Assembly (NCBI GenBank): GCA_016716745.1
Contig: JADJVD010000007.1
Coordinates: 62,001-126,000, forward strand
From: Hyphomicrobiales bacterium
GTDB lineage: Bacteria > Pseudomonadota > Alphaproteobacteria > Rhizobiales > Beijerinckiaceae
DNA length: 64,000 bases
Direction: 5' to 3'
In this document: positions 34,338 through 42,724 of the stretch, piece by piece
Position numbering within the stretch: position 1 is the stretch's first letter
Layout: every line of letters starts with the position of its first letter
Notes under the pieces: model-generated
Told to the model about the DNA's origin: nothing
The model's input: the letters and a program-made list of their open reading frames with translations, nothing else
The model's database searches: none
Position numbers and translations under genes: made by a program

Positions 34338-34892
34338 ATGTTCGACATCGACGCATCGAAACTTTTGATCATCGGCGTCTTCGCGCTCATCTTCCTGGGC
34401 CCGAAGGAGCTGCCGCGCGTCATGCGTCAGGTCGGTAACGCCGTGGGCAAGCTGCGCCGCATGGCGTCCGACTTCCAGGGCCAGTTCATGGATGCGATGC
34501 GCGAGGCCGAGCTCGACGACATCCGCAAGGAAGTGACGAAGATTTCCGACTCGGCGAAGGTCGATCTGCCCTCGCTCGATCCCTCGGCCGAAATCCGCAA
34601 GGCGATCGAGACCGGCGGCCAGCCCGCCGATCCGAACGCGACGCCGCCCGGCGCCGCGCCGCTCGACCTCGCGCCGCCGGCGCTCGCCGAGGTTCCGCCG
34701 GCCACGAGCGAGACCATCGCCGACGCGATCCGCGCCGAAACGGCCCGGGCGGACACACTGGGCGCGCCGGTGGAGGAAGTGACCTTCCGCCAGCCGCCGC
34801 CGGAGCCCGCGCCCGCGCGCGCCGAGCCCGCGCAGGACGTGGGCTCCGACGCCGCGCCGCGCCGCCGCAGCGCCCGACCGACGGGGGCCTGA
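34338..34892 (+). CDS. tatB: Sec-independent protein translocase TatB
   Basis: 184 residues. The N-terminal membrane segment with the TatB-type MFDIDASKLLIIGVFALIFL and GPKELPRVMRQVG is characteristic and distinguishes it from TatA. An amphipathic helix and a Pro/Ala-rich tail follow. With TatC it forms the substrate receptor for twin-arginine signal peptides. It ends 4 bases before tatC. Confidence 0.96.
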   Translation: MFDIDASKLLIIGVFALIFLGPKELPRVMRQVGNAVGKLRRMASDFQGQFMDAMREAELDDIRKEVTKISDSAKVDLPSLDPSAEIRKAIETGGQPADPNATPPGAAPLDLAPPALAEVPPATSETIADAIRAETARADTLGAPVEEVTFRQPPPEPAPARAEPAQDVGSDAAPRRRSARPTGA

Positions 34893-34896
34893 GCGG

Positions 34897-35679
34897 ATGA
34901 CCGACGCCGACATCGAGGCCACCAAGGCCCCGCTGATGGATCATCTGATCGAGCTGCGCAGCCGCCTGATGAAGGCGCTCGTCGCATTCCTCCTGATGTT
35001 CCTGATTTCGTTCTACTTCGCCAAGGACATCTACAATCTTCTGGTGGTGCCCTATCAGCAGGCCGCCGGCCCGGAAGCCAAGCTGATCTATACGGCGCCG
35101 CAGGAGTTCTTCTTCACGCAGGTGAAAGTGGCGGCCTTCACGGCGGCCTTCCTCGCCTGTCCGGTGATCCTCGGCCAGCTCTACGCCTTCGTCGCGCCCG
35201 GCCTCTACAAGCACGAGCGCCACGCGTTTGCGCCCTATCTGGTGGCGACGCCGGTGTTCTTCGCGCTCGGCGCGCTGCTGGTGTTCTTCGTGGTGATGCC
35301 GAACCTGCTGCATTTCTTCATCGGCATGCAGCAGGCCAAGGAGCCGGGCCACGCGCAGATCGAGCTTCTGCCGAAGGTCAGCGAATATCTCGGGCTGATC
35401 ATGACGCTCGTCTTCGCCTTCGGCCTGTGCTTCCAGCTGCCGGTGATCCTGACGCTGCTGACCAAGATCGGCGTCATAGATTCGCAGTTCCTGAAGGACA
35501 AGCGGCGCTACGCCATCGTCATCATCGCCATCGTCGCCGGCGTGCTGACCCCGCCGGACGCCTTCTCGATGCTGGCGCTGATGGCGCCCACCTATTTCCT
35601 TTACGAAATGACCATTCTCGTCGCCCTCTTCATCGAACGGAAGAAGCGCGACGAGGAAAAGGCCGAAGCGTCGACCTGA
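34897..35679 (+). CDS. tatC: Sec-independent protein translocase TatC
   Basis: 260 residues with six predicted membrane segments. Family motifs: MDHLIELRSRLMKAL at the N-terminus (signal peptide contact with the conserved HLxELRxR), YTAPQEFFFTQVK, the VTPPDAFSM-type loop (LTPPDAFSMLALMAP), and YEMTILVALFIERKK at the end. Completes tatABC. Confidence 0.97.
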   Translation: MTDADIEATKAPLMDHLIELRSRLMKALVAFLLMFLISFYFAKDIYNLLVVPYQQAAGPEAKLIYTAPQEFFFTQVKVAAFTAAFLACPVILGQLYAFVAPGLYKHERHAFAPYLVATPVFFALGALLVFFVVMPNLLHFFIGMQQAKEPGHAQIELLPKVSEYLGLIMTLVFAFGLCFQLPVILTLLTKIGVIDSQFLKDKRRYAIVIIAIVAGVLTPPDAFSMLALMAPTYFLYEMTILVALFIERKKRDEEKAEAST

Positions 35680-35725
35680 CCGACTGACACGCGCGCCGCC
35701 CGCTGCTAAGGAGGGCGCCGCTGAC

Positions 35726-37162
35726 GTGAGCAGGGCCATGTACGACATTCGCTGGATCCGGGATAACGCCGACGCTTTCGACAAGGGCCTCGCCCGCCGC
35801 GGCCTCGCGCCGTTGTCGGCCGAGCTGCTGAAGCTGGACGACGCGCGCAAGGGCGCGATCCTCGCCTCGCAGGCGACGCAGGAGCGTCGCAACGCCGCCT
35901 CCAAGGAGGTCGGCCAAGCGATGAAGGAGAAGGACCTCGCCCGCGCCGAGGCGCTGAAGGCCGAGGTCGCCGGCATCAAGACCCGTCTACCGCAGCTCGA
36001 GCAGGCCGAACGCGAGGCCGCCGCCGCGCTCGACCGGCGCCTGTCCGAAATCCCCAATCTGCCCGCCGACGATGCGCCGGACGGGGCGGACGAGAACGAC
36101 AATATCGAGATCCGCCGCTGGGGCGACGCGCCGAAATTCCCCGAGGGTTTCCAGCCGAAGGAGCATTTCGACATCGGCGAGGGCCTCGGCCTGATGGATT
36201 TCGAGGCCGCCGCCCGGCTTTCGGGCGCGCGCTTCACAGTGCTGAAGGGCCCGCTCGCCCGACTCGAACGGGCGCTGACCGCCTTCATGCTCGACCTGCA
36301 CACCGGCGAGCACGGCTATATGGAGGTGAACCCGCCGCTGCTGGTGAAGGACCCGGCGGCCTTTGGCACCAACCAGTTGCCGAAATTCGCCGACGACCTG
36401 TTCATCGCCTCGCGCACCCGCACCCGCGAGGAGCAGCTCAACGACGCGCTGACCTACGCCACCGACGCCGATCGCGCCCGCTTCGCGATCGGCGAGATCA
36501 CGCTCCAGCATGTCGTCGCCAACGCGCTGGAGCGCGCGCCGGCGAAGGAGGATTTCTGGCTCATCCCGACCGCCGAGGTGCCGCTCACCAATCTGGTGCG
36601 CGAGCAGATCGTCGAGGAGGCGAGCCTGCCGATGCGCGTCACGGCGGGCACGCCCTGCTTCCGCGCCGAGGCGGGCGCCGCCGGCCGCGACACGCGCGGC
36701 ATGATCCGCCAGCACCAGTTCACCAAGGTCGAACTCGTCTCGGTGACGACGCCGGAGCAGTCGGCCGACGAGCACGAGCGCATGACGGCCTGCGCCGAGG
36801 CGGTGCTGAAGCGCCTCGGCCTGCATCACCGCACCGTGGTGCTGTGCACCGGCGACATGGGCTTCGGCGCGCAGAAGACCTACGACATCGAGGTCTGGCT
36901 GCCGGGGCAGGGGCGCTTCCGCGAGATTTCGTCCTGCTCGGTGTGCGGCGACTTCCAGGCCCGCCGCATGAACGCGCGCGTGCGCGCCGCCGACGGCAAG
37001 GCGAACCGCTTCGTCCACACGCTGAACGGCTCGGGCGTCGCCGCCGGCCGCGCGCTCGTCGCGGTGTTGGAGAATTATCAGAACCCCGACGGCTCGGTGA
37101 CCGTGCCGCCGGCGCTGGTTCCCTACATGGGCGGGCTGACACGGATCGAGCGGGCGCGCTGA
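35726..37162 (+). CDS. serS: Serine--tRNA ligase
   Basis: Class II synthetase. The N-terminal long antiparallel coiled-coil arm (about residues 25-110) contacts tRNA-Ser; catalytic motifs are TPCFRAEAGAAGRDTRGMIRQHQF (motif 2 region) and LNGSGVAAGRALVAVLENYQ (motif 3). GTG 35726, 11 bases after AAGGAGG, gives 478 residues; ATG 35738 begins MYDIRWIRDN, the family's usual start, but stands farther (23 bases) from the ribosome site. The stop overlaps surE by one base. Confidence 0.97.
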   Translation: MSRAMYDIRWIRDNADAFDKGLARRGLAPLSAELLKLDDARKGAILASQATQERRNAASKEVGQAMKEKDLARAEALKAEVAGIKTRLPQLEQAEREAAAALDRRLSEIPNLPADDAPDGADENDNIEIRRWGDAPKFPEGFQPKEHFDIGEGLGLMDFEAAARLSGARFTVLKGPLARLERALTAFMLDLHTGEHGYMEVNPPLLVKDPAAFGTNQLPKFADDLFIASRTRTREEQLNDALTYATDADRARFAIGEITLQHVVANALERAPAKEDFWLIPTAEVPLTNLVREQIVEEASLPMRVTAGTPCFRAEAGAAGRDTRGMIRQHQFTKVELVSVTTPEQSADEHERMTACAEAVLKRLGLHHRTVVLCTGDMGFGAQKTYDIEVWLPGQGRFREISSCSVCGDFQARRMNARVRAADGKANRFVHTLNGSGVAAGRALVAVLENYQNPDGSVTVPPALVPYMGGLTRIERAR

Positions 37163-37923
37163 TGCGGATCCTGATCACCAACGACGACGGCGTGCACGCC
37201 GAAGGGCTCGACGTGCTGGAGGCCATCGCCCGCCAGCTCTCGGACGACGTGACGGTCGTCGCGCCCGAGACCGATCAGTCCGGCGTCGCGCACTCGATGT
37301 CGCTGAACGACCCGCTGCGGCTGCGCAAGCTCGGCGAGGGGCGCTACGCCGTGCGCGGCACGCCGACCGATTGCGTCATCATGGGCGTGCGCCACATCCT
37401 CAAGGGCAAGCCGGACCTCGTGCTCTCCGGCGTCAATCGCGGCTCGAACGTCGCCGAGGACGTGACCTACTCCGGCACCATCGCCGGGGCGATGGAGGGC
37501 ACGCTGCTCGGCGTTCCCTCGATCGCGCTGTCGCAGGCCTTCGGGCCGACGACGGGGCGGATGGGTATCCTGTGGGAGTGCGCGGCGGCGCATGGCGCGG
37601 CCATCGTCCGCAAGATCCTCGATCTCGGCGTGCCGAAGGACAGTCTCGTCAACGTCAATTTCCCCGACCGCAAGCCGGACGAGGTGGCCGGCGTCGCCGT
37701 GACCTTCCAGGGCAAGCGCGACACCGAGCTGATGAATGTCGAGGAGCGGCGCGACGGGCGCGGGCTCCCGTATTATTGGTTGACCTTCAACCGCAACCGC
37801 TTCGAGCCGGGCACGGGGACCGATCTCGAGGCGCTGGCGCAGGGCAGGATCTCGATCACGCCGCTCCGGCTCGATCTCACCGACGAGCCCACGCTGACGC
37901 GTTATGCAGCCGCTTTCGGCTGA
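37162..37923 (+). CDS. surE: 5'-nucleotidase SurE
   Basis: 253 residues. Metal-dependent nucleoside 5'-monophosphate phosphatase. The N-terminal MRILITNDDGVHAEGL supplies the paired Asp metal ligands, followed by APETDQSGVAHSMSL, and LVLSGVNRGSNVAEDVTYSGT. ATG overlaps the serS stop, and the end overlaps pcm by 20 bases, as is normal for the surE-pcm pair in alphaproteobacteria. Confidence 0.97.
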   Translation: MRILITNDDGVHAEGLDVLEAIARQLSDDVTVVAPETDQSGVAHSMSLNDPLRLRKLGEGRYAVRGTPTDCVIMGVRHILKGKPDLVLSGVNRGSNVAEDVTYSGTIAGAMEGTLLGVPSIALSQAFGPTTGRMGILWECAAAHGAAIVRKILDLGVPKDSLVNVNFPDRKPDEVAGVAVTFQGKRDTELMNVEERRDGRGLPYYWLTFNRNRFEPGTGTDLEALAQGRISITPLRLDLTDEPTLTRYAAAFG

Positions 37924-38569
37924 GGCCGACCGCGAGGCGACGGCCGCCTTCCTCCTGCGCGTGCGCAGCCGGGGCCTGCGCGACCTCGCCGTCCTGCGCG
38001 CGCTCGAGGCGACGCCCCGCACGCATTTCACGCCCCAGCGCTACCGCGATCTCGCCTTTCGCGAGTTGAGCCTGCCGATCGCCTGCGGGCAGGTGATGCC
38101 CGACCCCTATTTCGTCGCGGCGCTGGCCGGCGCGCTCGCCGTCGAGCCGCATCACCGCGTGCTCGAGATCGGCTCGGGCTCGGGCTATTGCACGGCGGTG
38201 CTGGCGCGCCTCGCCGGCGAGGTCGTGTCGCTCGAACGCTATCGCTCCCTCGCCATCGAGGCGGGCACGCGGCTCGAGCATGTCGGCGTCAAGAACGCCC
38301 GTTGCCTGTGGGGGGACGGGCGCGACCCGCCGCCGACGCTCGGGCGGTTCGACCGCGTCGTCGTTCACGCCGCGCTCGAAAGCATTCCGCCGGGCGTTGG
38401 CGCGCTGCTGGCGCCCGCCGCCGCGCTCGTCGCCGGCGCGCCTGCGGTGCGCGGCGTCGCCGACGTGCTGATCTGGGAGCGGGCCCGGGAAGGCGAGCCG
38501 CTCGCCGCCCGTCTGCTCGCCAGGGCGCGGATGCGGCCGCTGGAGCCGGGCCTCTCGCGCGGCCTGTGA
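37904..38569 (+). CDS. pcm: Protein-L-isoaspartate O-methyltransferase
   Basis: 221 residues. Repairs damaged Asp/Asn in proteins using S-adenosylmethionine. The family motifs are SLPIACGQVMPDPY (the GQ substrate loop), and the SAM-binding VLEIGSGSGYCTAVLA. Overlaps the end of surE by 20 bases and is probably translated by coupling. Ends 157 bases before the M23 lipoprotein gene. Confidence 0.94.
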   Translation: MQPLSAEADREATAAFLLRVRSRGLRDLAVLRALEATPRTHFTPQRYRDLAFRELSLPIACGQVMPDPYFVAALAGALAVEPHHRVLEIGSGSGYCTAVLARLAGEVVSLERYRSLAIEAGTRLEHVGVKNARCLWGDGRDPPPTLGRFDRVVVHAALESIPPGVGALLAPAAALVAGAPAVRGVADVLIWERAREGEPLAARLLARARMRPLEPGLSRGL

Positions 38570-38726
38570 ATCGATCTTAACGACGCAAAACCCCTGATTT
38601 TCGGGGGGATGTGCGAATCGGGCAAAATTTTCGCGGTTCGCCGAAGATTCCATTCATCTTAAACCGTCCCTTAACTCACGCCGGCTTTAATGCCCCTGTC
38701 TGGTTGAGTTGTGAGTGAGTAGGGCG

Positions 38727-40157
38727 ATGAGTGATCGTATTGCGTTGCGCCGTTCGGGGCTCGTCGGCCGGCTCGCTTTCGCCGGTCTTGCCGCCGCGTT
38801 TCTCGGCGGCTGTTCGTCCGACGCGATGCGTCTCGACGCGTTCTCCAATCCATTTTCGTCGTCGAGCGCCGACGTGACCAATTCGGTCCCCGCGCCGACC
38901 CCCGGCGTCAATCCGAAGCTGCGCGGCGCGGCCATGCCGACCGCCTCCGGAAACTACGCGACCGCCGCCGTCGCCAGCCCGCGGCTTGGCGCGGCTGCGC
39001 CCGTCACCGGCAACATCGCCGGCTGGTCGGCGACCGGCGGAACGCCGATCGTGCTGGCGCAGGGCGAGAACCTCTCCACCATCTCCCAGCGCTACGGCGT
39101 GCCGGAGGCTGCGCTCCTCCAGTCCAACGGCTTCACCTCCGCCGCGCAGGTCCAGCCCGGCGCGCGCCTCGTCGTCCCCGTCTACAACGCCGGCGCCTCG
39201 GCCGCCCGCGCCGCCGCGCCCGCGGTGACGCGCCCCGCCATCGCGCAAGCGCCGCTCGCCCCGCCGACCCCGCGTCTGGAGCAGGCCAAGCCCTCCAGGC
39301 CGCTGACCAAGGCCGAGATGAAGGCCGAGGCCGTGAAGACGGCGAAGGTCGAGCCCGTGAAAGCCAATGCCGAGGCCAAGGTCGCGCAGGCCAAGGCGCC
39401 CGCCAAGGTTGCGCAGGCCAAGGTCGCACAGGCCAAGTCCGAGCCGGCGAAGAAGGAAGTCGCCAAGGCCGAGCCCGCCAAGCTCGAGCCGACCAGGAGC
39501 CAGGACAAGGCCGCCTCGAAGTCCGCGAAGGTCGAGACGAAACCGCTCGCCAAGGACGTCGCCAAGGATGTCGCCAAGCCCGTCGCCAAGGCGGAGGCGG
39601 CGCCGGTCAAGCAGGTGCGCGTCATCGAGACGAAGCAGGCGCCCGCCAAGCCGGAGCCCGCGCCCGAGCCCGTGAAGGCCGCCAAGGTCGAGAAGGCGAC
39701 GGTCGCCGAGCAGAAGAAGGCCGCCGATCCGGCGACCACCGCCAGCCTTCCGCCGGCCGAGCCGGAGAAGACCGCCGACGCCGGCGGCAGCCCCGAGTTC
39801 CGCTGGCCGGCGCGCGGTCGCGTCATCCAGGGCTTCCGCTCCAACGGCAATGACGGCATCAACATCGCGGTGCCGGAAGGCACGACGGTGAAGGCGGCCG
39901 AGGGCGGCGTCGTCGCCTACGCCGGCAGCGAGCTGAAGGGCTACGGCAATCTCGTCCTGATCCGTCACCCCAACGGCTTCGTTTCGGCCTACGCCCACAA
40001 TGGCGAGATTGCGGTGAAGCGCGGCGAACAGGTCAAGCGCGGCCAGTCGATCGCCAAGTCCGGCCAGTCCGGCAACGTCTCCACTCCGCAGCTCCACTTC
40101 GAGCTGCGCAAGGGATCGACCCCGGTCGATCCGACCCAGTATCTCGCCGGCCTGTAA
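38727..40157 (+). CDS. NlpD-like LysM/M23 (LytM) lipoprotein, probably an amidase activator
   Basis: 476 residues from ATG 38727; GTG 38715 is an alternative. Lipoprotein signal with lipobox AAFLGGC, so the protein is likely tethered to a membrane. A LysM domain (about 108-155: GENLSTISQRYGVPEA) is followed by an Ala/Lys-rich repetitive linker (about 185-345), and a C-terminal LytM/M23 domain (about 370-476: NDGINIAVPEGTTVKAAEGG ... HPNGFVSAYAHNGEI ... LHFELRKG). The catalytic HxxxD is replaced by NDGIN, so it is probably not an active peptidase, as in NlpD/EnvC-type activators of cell-separation amidases. Conserved position after pcm. Confidence 0.9.
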   Translation: MSDRIALRRSGLVGRLAFAGLAAAFLGGCSSDAMRLDAFSNPFSSSSADVTNSVPAPTPGVNPKLRGAAMPTASGNYATAAVASPRLGAAAPVTGNIAGWSATGGTPIVLAQGENLSTISQRYGVPEAALLQSNGFTSAAQVQPGARLVVPVYNAGASAARAAAPAVTRPAIAQAPLAPPTPRLEQAKPSRPLTKAEMKAEAVKTAKVEPVKANAEAKVAQAKAPAKVAQAKVAQAKSEPAKKEVAKAEPAKLEPTRSQDKAASKSAKVETKPLAKDVAKDVAKPVAKAEAAPVKQVRVIETKQAPAKPEPAPEPVKAAKVEKATVAEQKKAADPATTASLPPAEPEKTADAGGSPEFRWPARGRVIQGFRSNGNDGINIAVPEGTTVKAAEGGVVAYAGSELKGYGNLVLIRHPNGFVSAYAHNGEIAVKRGEQVKRGQSIAKSGQSGNVSTPQLHFELRKGSTPVDPTQYLAGL

Positions 40158-40216
40158 TCCGGCGACAGGAACGTCGATCCGTTTCCGCGAGACACGAAGG
40201 CGGATCGATCGAAGAG

Positions 40217-40252
40217 GGGCGGCGGGTCCAATGAAAGGCCCAGCCGCCCTTT
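40217..40252 (+). terminator. Intrinsic terminator after the NlpD-like gene
   Basis: GGGCGGC (40217-40223) and GCCGCCC (40243-40249) pair perfectly across a 19-base loop that contains a further GG/CC pair, and TTTCTCC follows. It marks the end of the dgt-to-nlpD block. Confidence 0.7.
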
Positions 40253-40267
40253 CTCCGTTGCGCAGGG

Positions 40268-40310
40268 GCGCCAAGTTCGCGCAATGGCGCCAAGTTCGCG
40301 CAATGGCGCC
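40268..40310 (+). repeat. 19-base direct repeat
   Basis: GCGCCAAGTTCGCGCAATG occurs at 40268-40286 and again at 40287-40305, followed by GCGCC of a third copy. It lies between a terminator and the EamA transporter gene, 54 bases before the start, so could be an operator array or a short duplication. Confidence 0.8.
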
Positions 40311-40363
40311 ATGCCGCCGTCGCTCTGGTGCTCGCGCCCGCGCCCGCCTAGCGTCGCCGGCGC

Positions 40364-41272
40364 ATGTCCTCTCCCCGCCCGCTCGATCGCGTCGCGATCC
40401 TCCTCGTCGTCGGCTTCTGCGCGATCTGGGCTTTGCAGCAGGTCGCCGCCAAGCTGGCGCTGCCGGAGGTCGGGCCGCTGACGCAGGCGACGATCCGCTC
40501 CGCCGTCGCCGGCGTGCTCGTAACGCTTTACGGATGGCGGACCGAACCGCGCATGTTCGCGCGCGACGGAACGCTGCTGCCCGGCGTTCTGGCCGGCGTG
40601 CTGTTCGGTCTCGAATTCGTCGCGCTGTTTCTCGGTCTGGCGGCGACGACGGCGGGGCGGACGACCCTGTTCCTCTACACGGCGCCGTTCTTTCTGGCGC
40701 TCGGCGTCGCCTTCGCGCTGCCGAACGAGCGCCTGTCGCGCCGGCAATGGCTGGGGCTGGCTCTGTCCTTCCTGGGCGTGGCGCTGGCGCTCGGCGTCGC
40801 GAAGGCGGGCGCGGGGGCATCGCTCGCCGGCGACGGGCTGGCGATGGCGGCCGGCGCGATCTGGGCGGCGACGACGCTGGTGATCAAGTCGACCGCGCTG
40901 CGCGCGGCGCCGGCGGTGAAGACGCTGGCGATCCAGCTCGTCGTCTCCGCGCCAATCCTCGGTCTCGCGGCGGCGCTGGCGGGCGAGACCTTTCCGACGG
41001 CGTTGAGCGGAACGGCGCTCGCCGCGCTCGCCTATCAGACGCTCGTCGTCGCCTGCGTCAGCTATCTCGGCTGGTTCTTTCTGATCACGCGCTATCGCGC
41101 GGGCGAATTGTCCGCGTTCACGTTCCTGACGCCGATCTTCGGCATGCTGACGGGCTGGCTGGCGCTCGGCGAGAGGCTGTCGGCAGACTTCGCGCTCGCC
41201 GTCGGCCTTGTCGCCGCCGGCATCGCGATGGTGAACTGGCCAGACCGCGCCCTGCGTCAATCGAGCGCCTGA
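40364..41272 (+). CDS. EamA/DMT-family transporter
   Basis: 302 residues with ten predicted membrane segments in two EamA halves (about 8-145 and 155-293). The substrate (metabolite or drug) is unknown. Conserved features include the first half's ATIRSAVAGVLVTLYGW and the second half's YRAGELSAFTFLTPIFGM. It is an inserted gene in the otherwise conserved order between the NlpD-like gene and yajC. ATG 40364 follows GCCGGCGC, a weak ribosome site. Confidence 0.88.
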   Translation: MSSPRPLDRVAILLVVGFCAIWALQQVAAKLALPEVGPLTQATIRSAVAGVLVTLYGWRTEPRMFARDGTLLPGVLAGVLFGLEFVALFLGLAATTAGRTTLFLYTAPFFLALGVAFALPNERLSRRQWLGLALSFLGVALALGVAKAGAGASLAGDGLAMAAGAIWAATTLVIKSTALRAAPAVKTLAIQLVVSAPILGLAAALAGETFPTALSGTALAALAYQTLVVACVSYLGWFFLITRYRAGELSAFTFLTPIFGMLTGWLALGERLSADFALAVGLVAAGIAMVNWPDRALRQSSA

Positions 41273-41338
41273 CGCGCCGCGCGCGCCGGCGCCATGATCG
41301 TGGGCGAACCGCGTTCGCGGAGCCCGCGCGGAGGTCGC

Positions 41339-41818
41339 GTGAACAACCAGACCGGTCTGCCCGACGATTCGTCGCTGCCGGAGCCGTTCCGCCGCATCAA
41401 CGCTTTCGCGCTGCAGACGATGGCGTGGATCAACGGCTTTGCCCATCTGGTTCTGGGACTGGCGCTGGCCGCCTCGGTGCTGCTGTTCACCTGGCTGTTC
41501 TTCGACGACGTCATCAAGGGCTTCGGCCACGAGAACATGGCCCAGAGCTTCCTGCACGGGCTTGGCACGCTGATGCTGCTATGGACCGTCTCGGCGCTGA
41601 TCACCGCCGAAATCCGCTATCTCAGGGGACATCCCCTGACTGTCGACACCTTCGTCGAGGTCGCCATCGTCGTCATCCTGCGCAAGCTCATCACCATGCC
41701 CGTGCAGTCGACGCTGCCGTCCCCGAACGAGTTCCTCCTGTGGGTCAGCTCGGCGGTGCTGCTCGGGCTGATGTATCTCATCGTGCGCTACGCTCTGAGC
41801 ATCCGCCATCCAGATTGA
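41339..41818 (+). CDS. PsiE-like membrane protein
   Basis: 159 residues from GTG 41339, supported by GGAGGT in front; ATG 41294 is an alternative that adds 15 residues. Four predicted membrane segments: about 33-53, 69-88, 103-125 and 133-152. The arrangement AEIRYLRGHPLTVDTFVEVAIVVILRKL is the phosphate-starvation-inducible PsiE family pattern. The role of PsiE is unknown, and no Pho box was looked for successfully here. Confidence 0.8.
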   Translation: MNNQTGLPDDSSLPEPFRRINAFALQTMAWINGFAHLVLGLALAASVLLFTWLFFDDVIKGFGHENMAQSFLHGLGTLMLLWTVSALITAEIRYLRGHPLTVDTFVEVAIVVILRKLITMPVQSTLPSPNEFLLWVSSAVLLGLMYLIVRYALSIRHPD

Positions 41819-41830
41819 GGCTCGACGCAG

Positions 41831-42124
41831 ATGAAGCTCGACGCCGCCGCCTTTCTCGCCTCGCTCTCCGAAGAGACGCCGCCGCACGGCCTGAGCGTCG
41901 CGGCGACCGCGCTGTGGCTCGGGCTCGCCGGCGACTGGGGCGCCGCGCACGGCCTCGTGCAGGACAGCGAGGCGCCCGATTGCGAGCGCGTCCACGCCTG
42001 GCTGCATCGGATCGAGGGCGACGACTGGAACGCGCGCTACTGGTATGCCCGCGCCGGCGTCGAACCCGCGACCGGGGACACCGACGAAGAGGGCAGGGCG
42101 ATCGCGCGCGATCTGCTGCGCTGA
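41831..42124 (+). CDS. Conserved hypothetical protein of 97 residues
   Basis: 97 residues, soluble. The pattern GLSVAATALWLGLAGDW ... AHGLVQDSEAPDCERVHAWLHRIEGDDWNARYWYARAG is that of a widespread alphaproteobacterial protein of unknown function, with a helical-repeat (TPR-like) appearance: two helices, LVQD..., and HRxEGDxxNAxYWYxRAG. ATG 41831 is 12 bases after the psiE-like stop, so the two are in one operon. Confidence 0.8.
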   Translation: MKLDAAAFLASLSEETPPHGLSVAATALWLGLAGDWGAAHGLVQDSEAPDCERVHAWLHRIEGDDWNARYWYARAGVEPATGDTDEEGRAIARDLLR

Positions 42125-42131
42125 GCGCGCT

Positions 42132-42719
42132 CTAGCCTGCCGCGATCTTGCGCGCGACGCGCCGCCACACCGCCGGGCGGGCGCGAGAAAGGGCCGCCAG
42201 TCGCGGGCCGGCGGATAGGCGTCCGGAATCGGCGGCGCCGTCAGGCCGGGCGGCGTCCACCCGTAGACGTCGAACGCGCGCCGCCTGAGCGCCGCGCCGA
42301 CGGCGGCGTCGTGATCGGTCAGCCCCGCCAGCGCGCGCGGAACCAGCGTCAGATTGGCCAGCGCCGTGTGGCAGCGCGGATCGCGGCAGCTCTCCGGCCA
42401 GACGTGACAGCACGCATAGTTGCGGCAGTCCCCGGCCGCGCCCCCGAACACCGCCTGCTTGATCGCCAGATTGGCCGCCGAATTGTCGTCGAGCGTGACG
42501 CCGTCGACGACGCTGCGTCGCGTCTCGCCGCGCGTCGCGAAGGCGCCGCGCGCTCAATCCACCTGCGTTCGGTCACGCCGCCAGCGTGCGGAACACCTCC
42601 GGATGCGCCCAGATCGCCGTGCGCGCGACGAGCGCGACGAGGTCGACGCCGAGCGCGCGGGCGGCCGCGCCGAGATCGGCGTCGCCGTCGGCGGGCGCGG
42701 CGGCCGGCGCGTCGCCCAT
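42132..42719 (-). pseudogene. HNH-like conserved hypothetical gene broken by three single-base indels
   Basis: ATG 42719, 5 bases after the DUF815 ATPase stop, opens MGDAPAAAPADGD ... IWAHPEVFRTLAA and stops at 42573. The middle is in another frame: TRRSVVDGVTLDDNSAANLA, CRNYACCHVWPESC, and LANLTLVPRALAGLTDHD; the end, RARPAVWRRVARKIAAG, returns to the first frame and stops at 42132. Adding one base at about 42574, 42550 and 42187 gives one uninterrupted protein of about 196 residues. The Cys/His pattern CxxxxCCHxWPxxC ... CHT ... N suggests a zinc-stabilised HNH-like fold, but that is inference. No family name known to me. May be a decaying gene or sequencing errors. Confidence 0.6.
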
Positions 42720-42724
42720 CGCCC

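Noticed and set aside
40268..40310. Attachment site or phage core repeat
   Set aside because: Copies are directly adjacent, with no integrase gene or tRNA nearby; it is better described as a tandem duplication.
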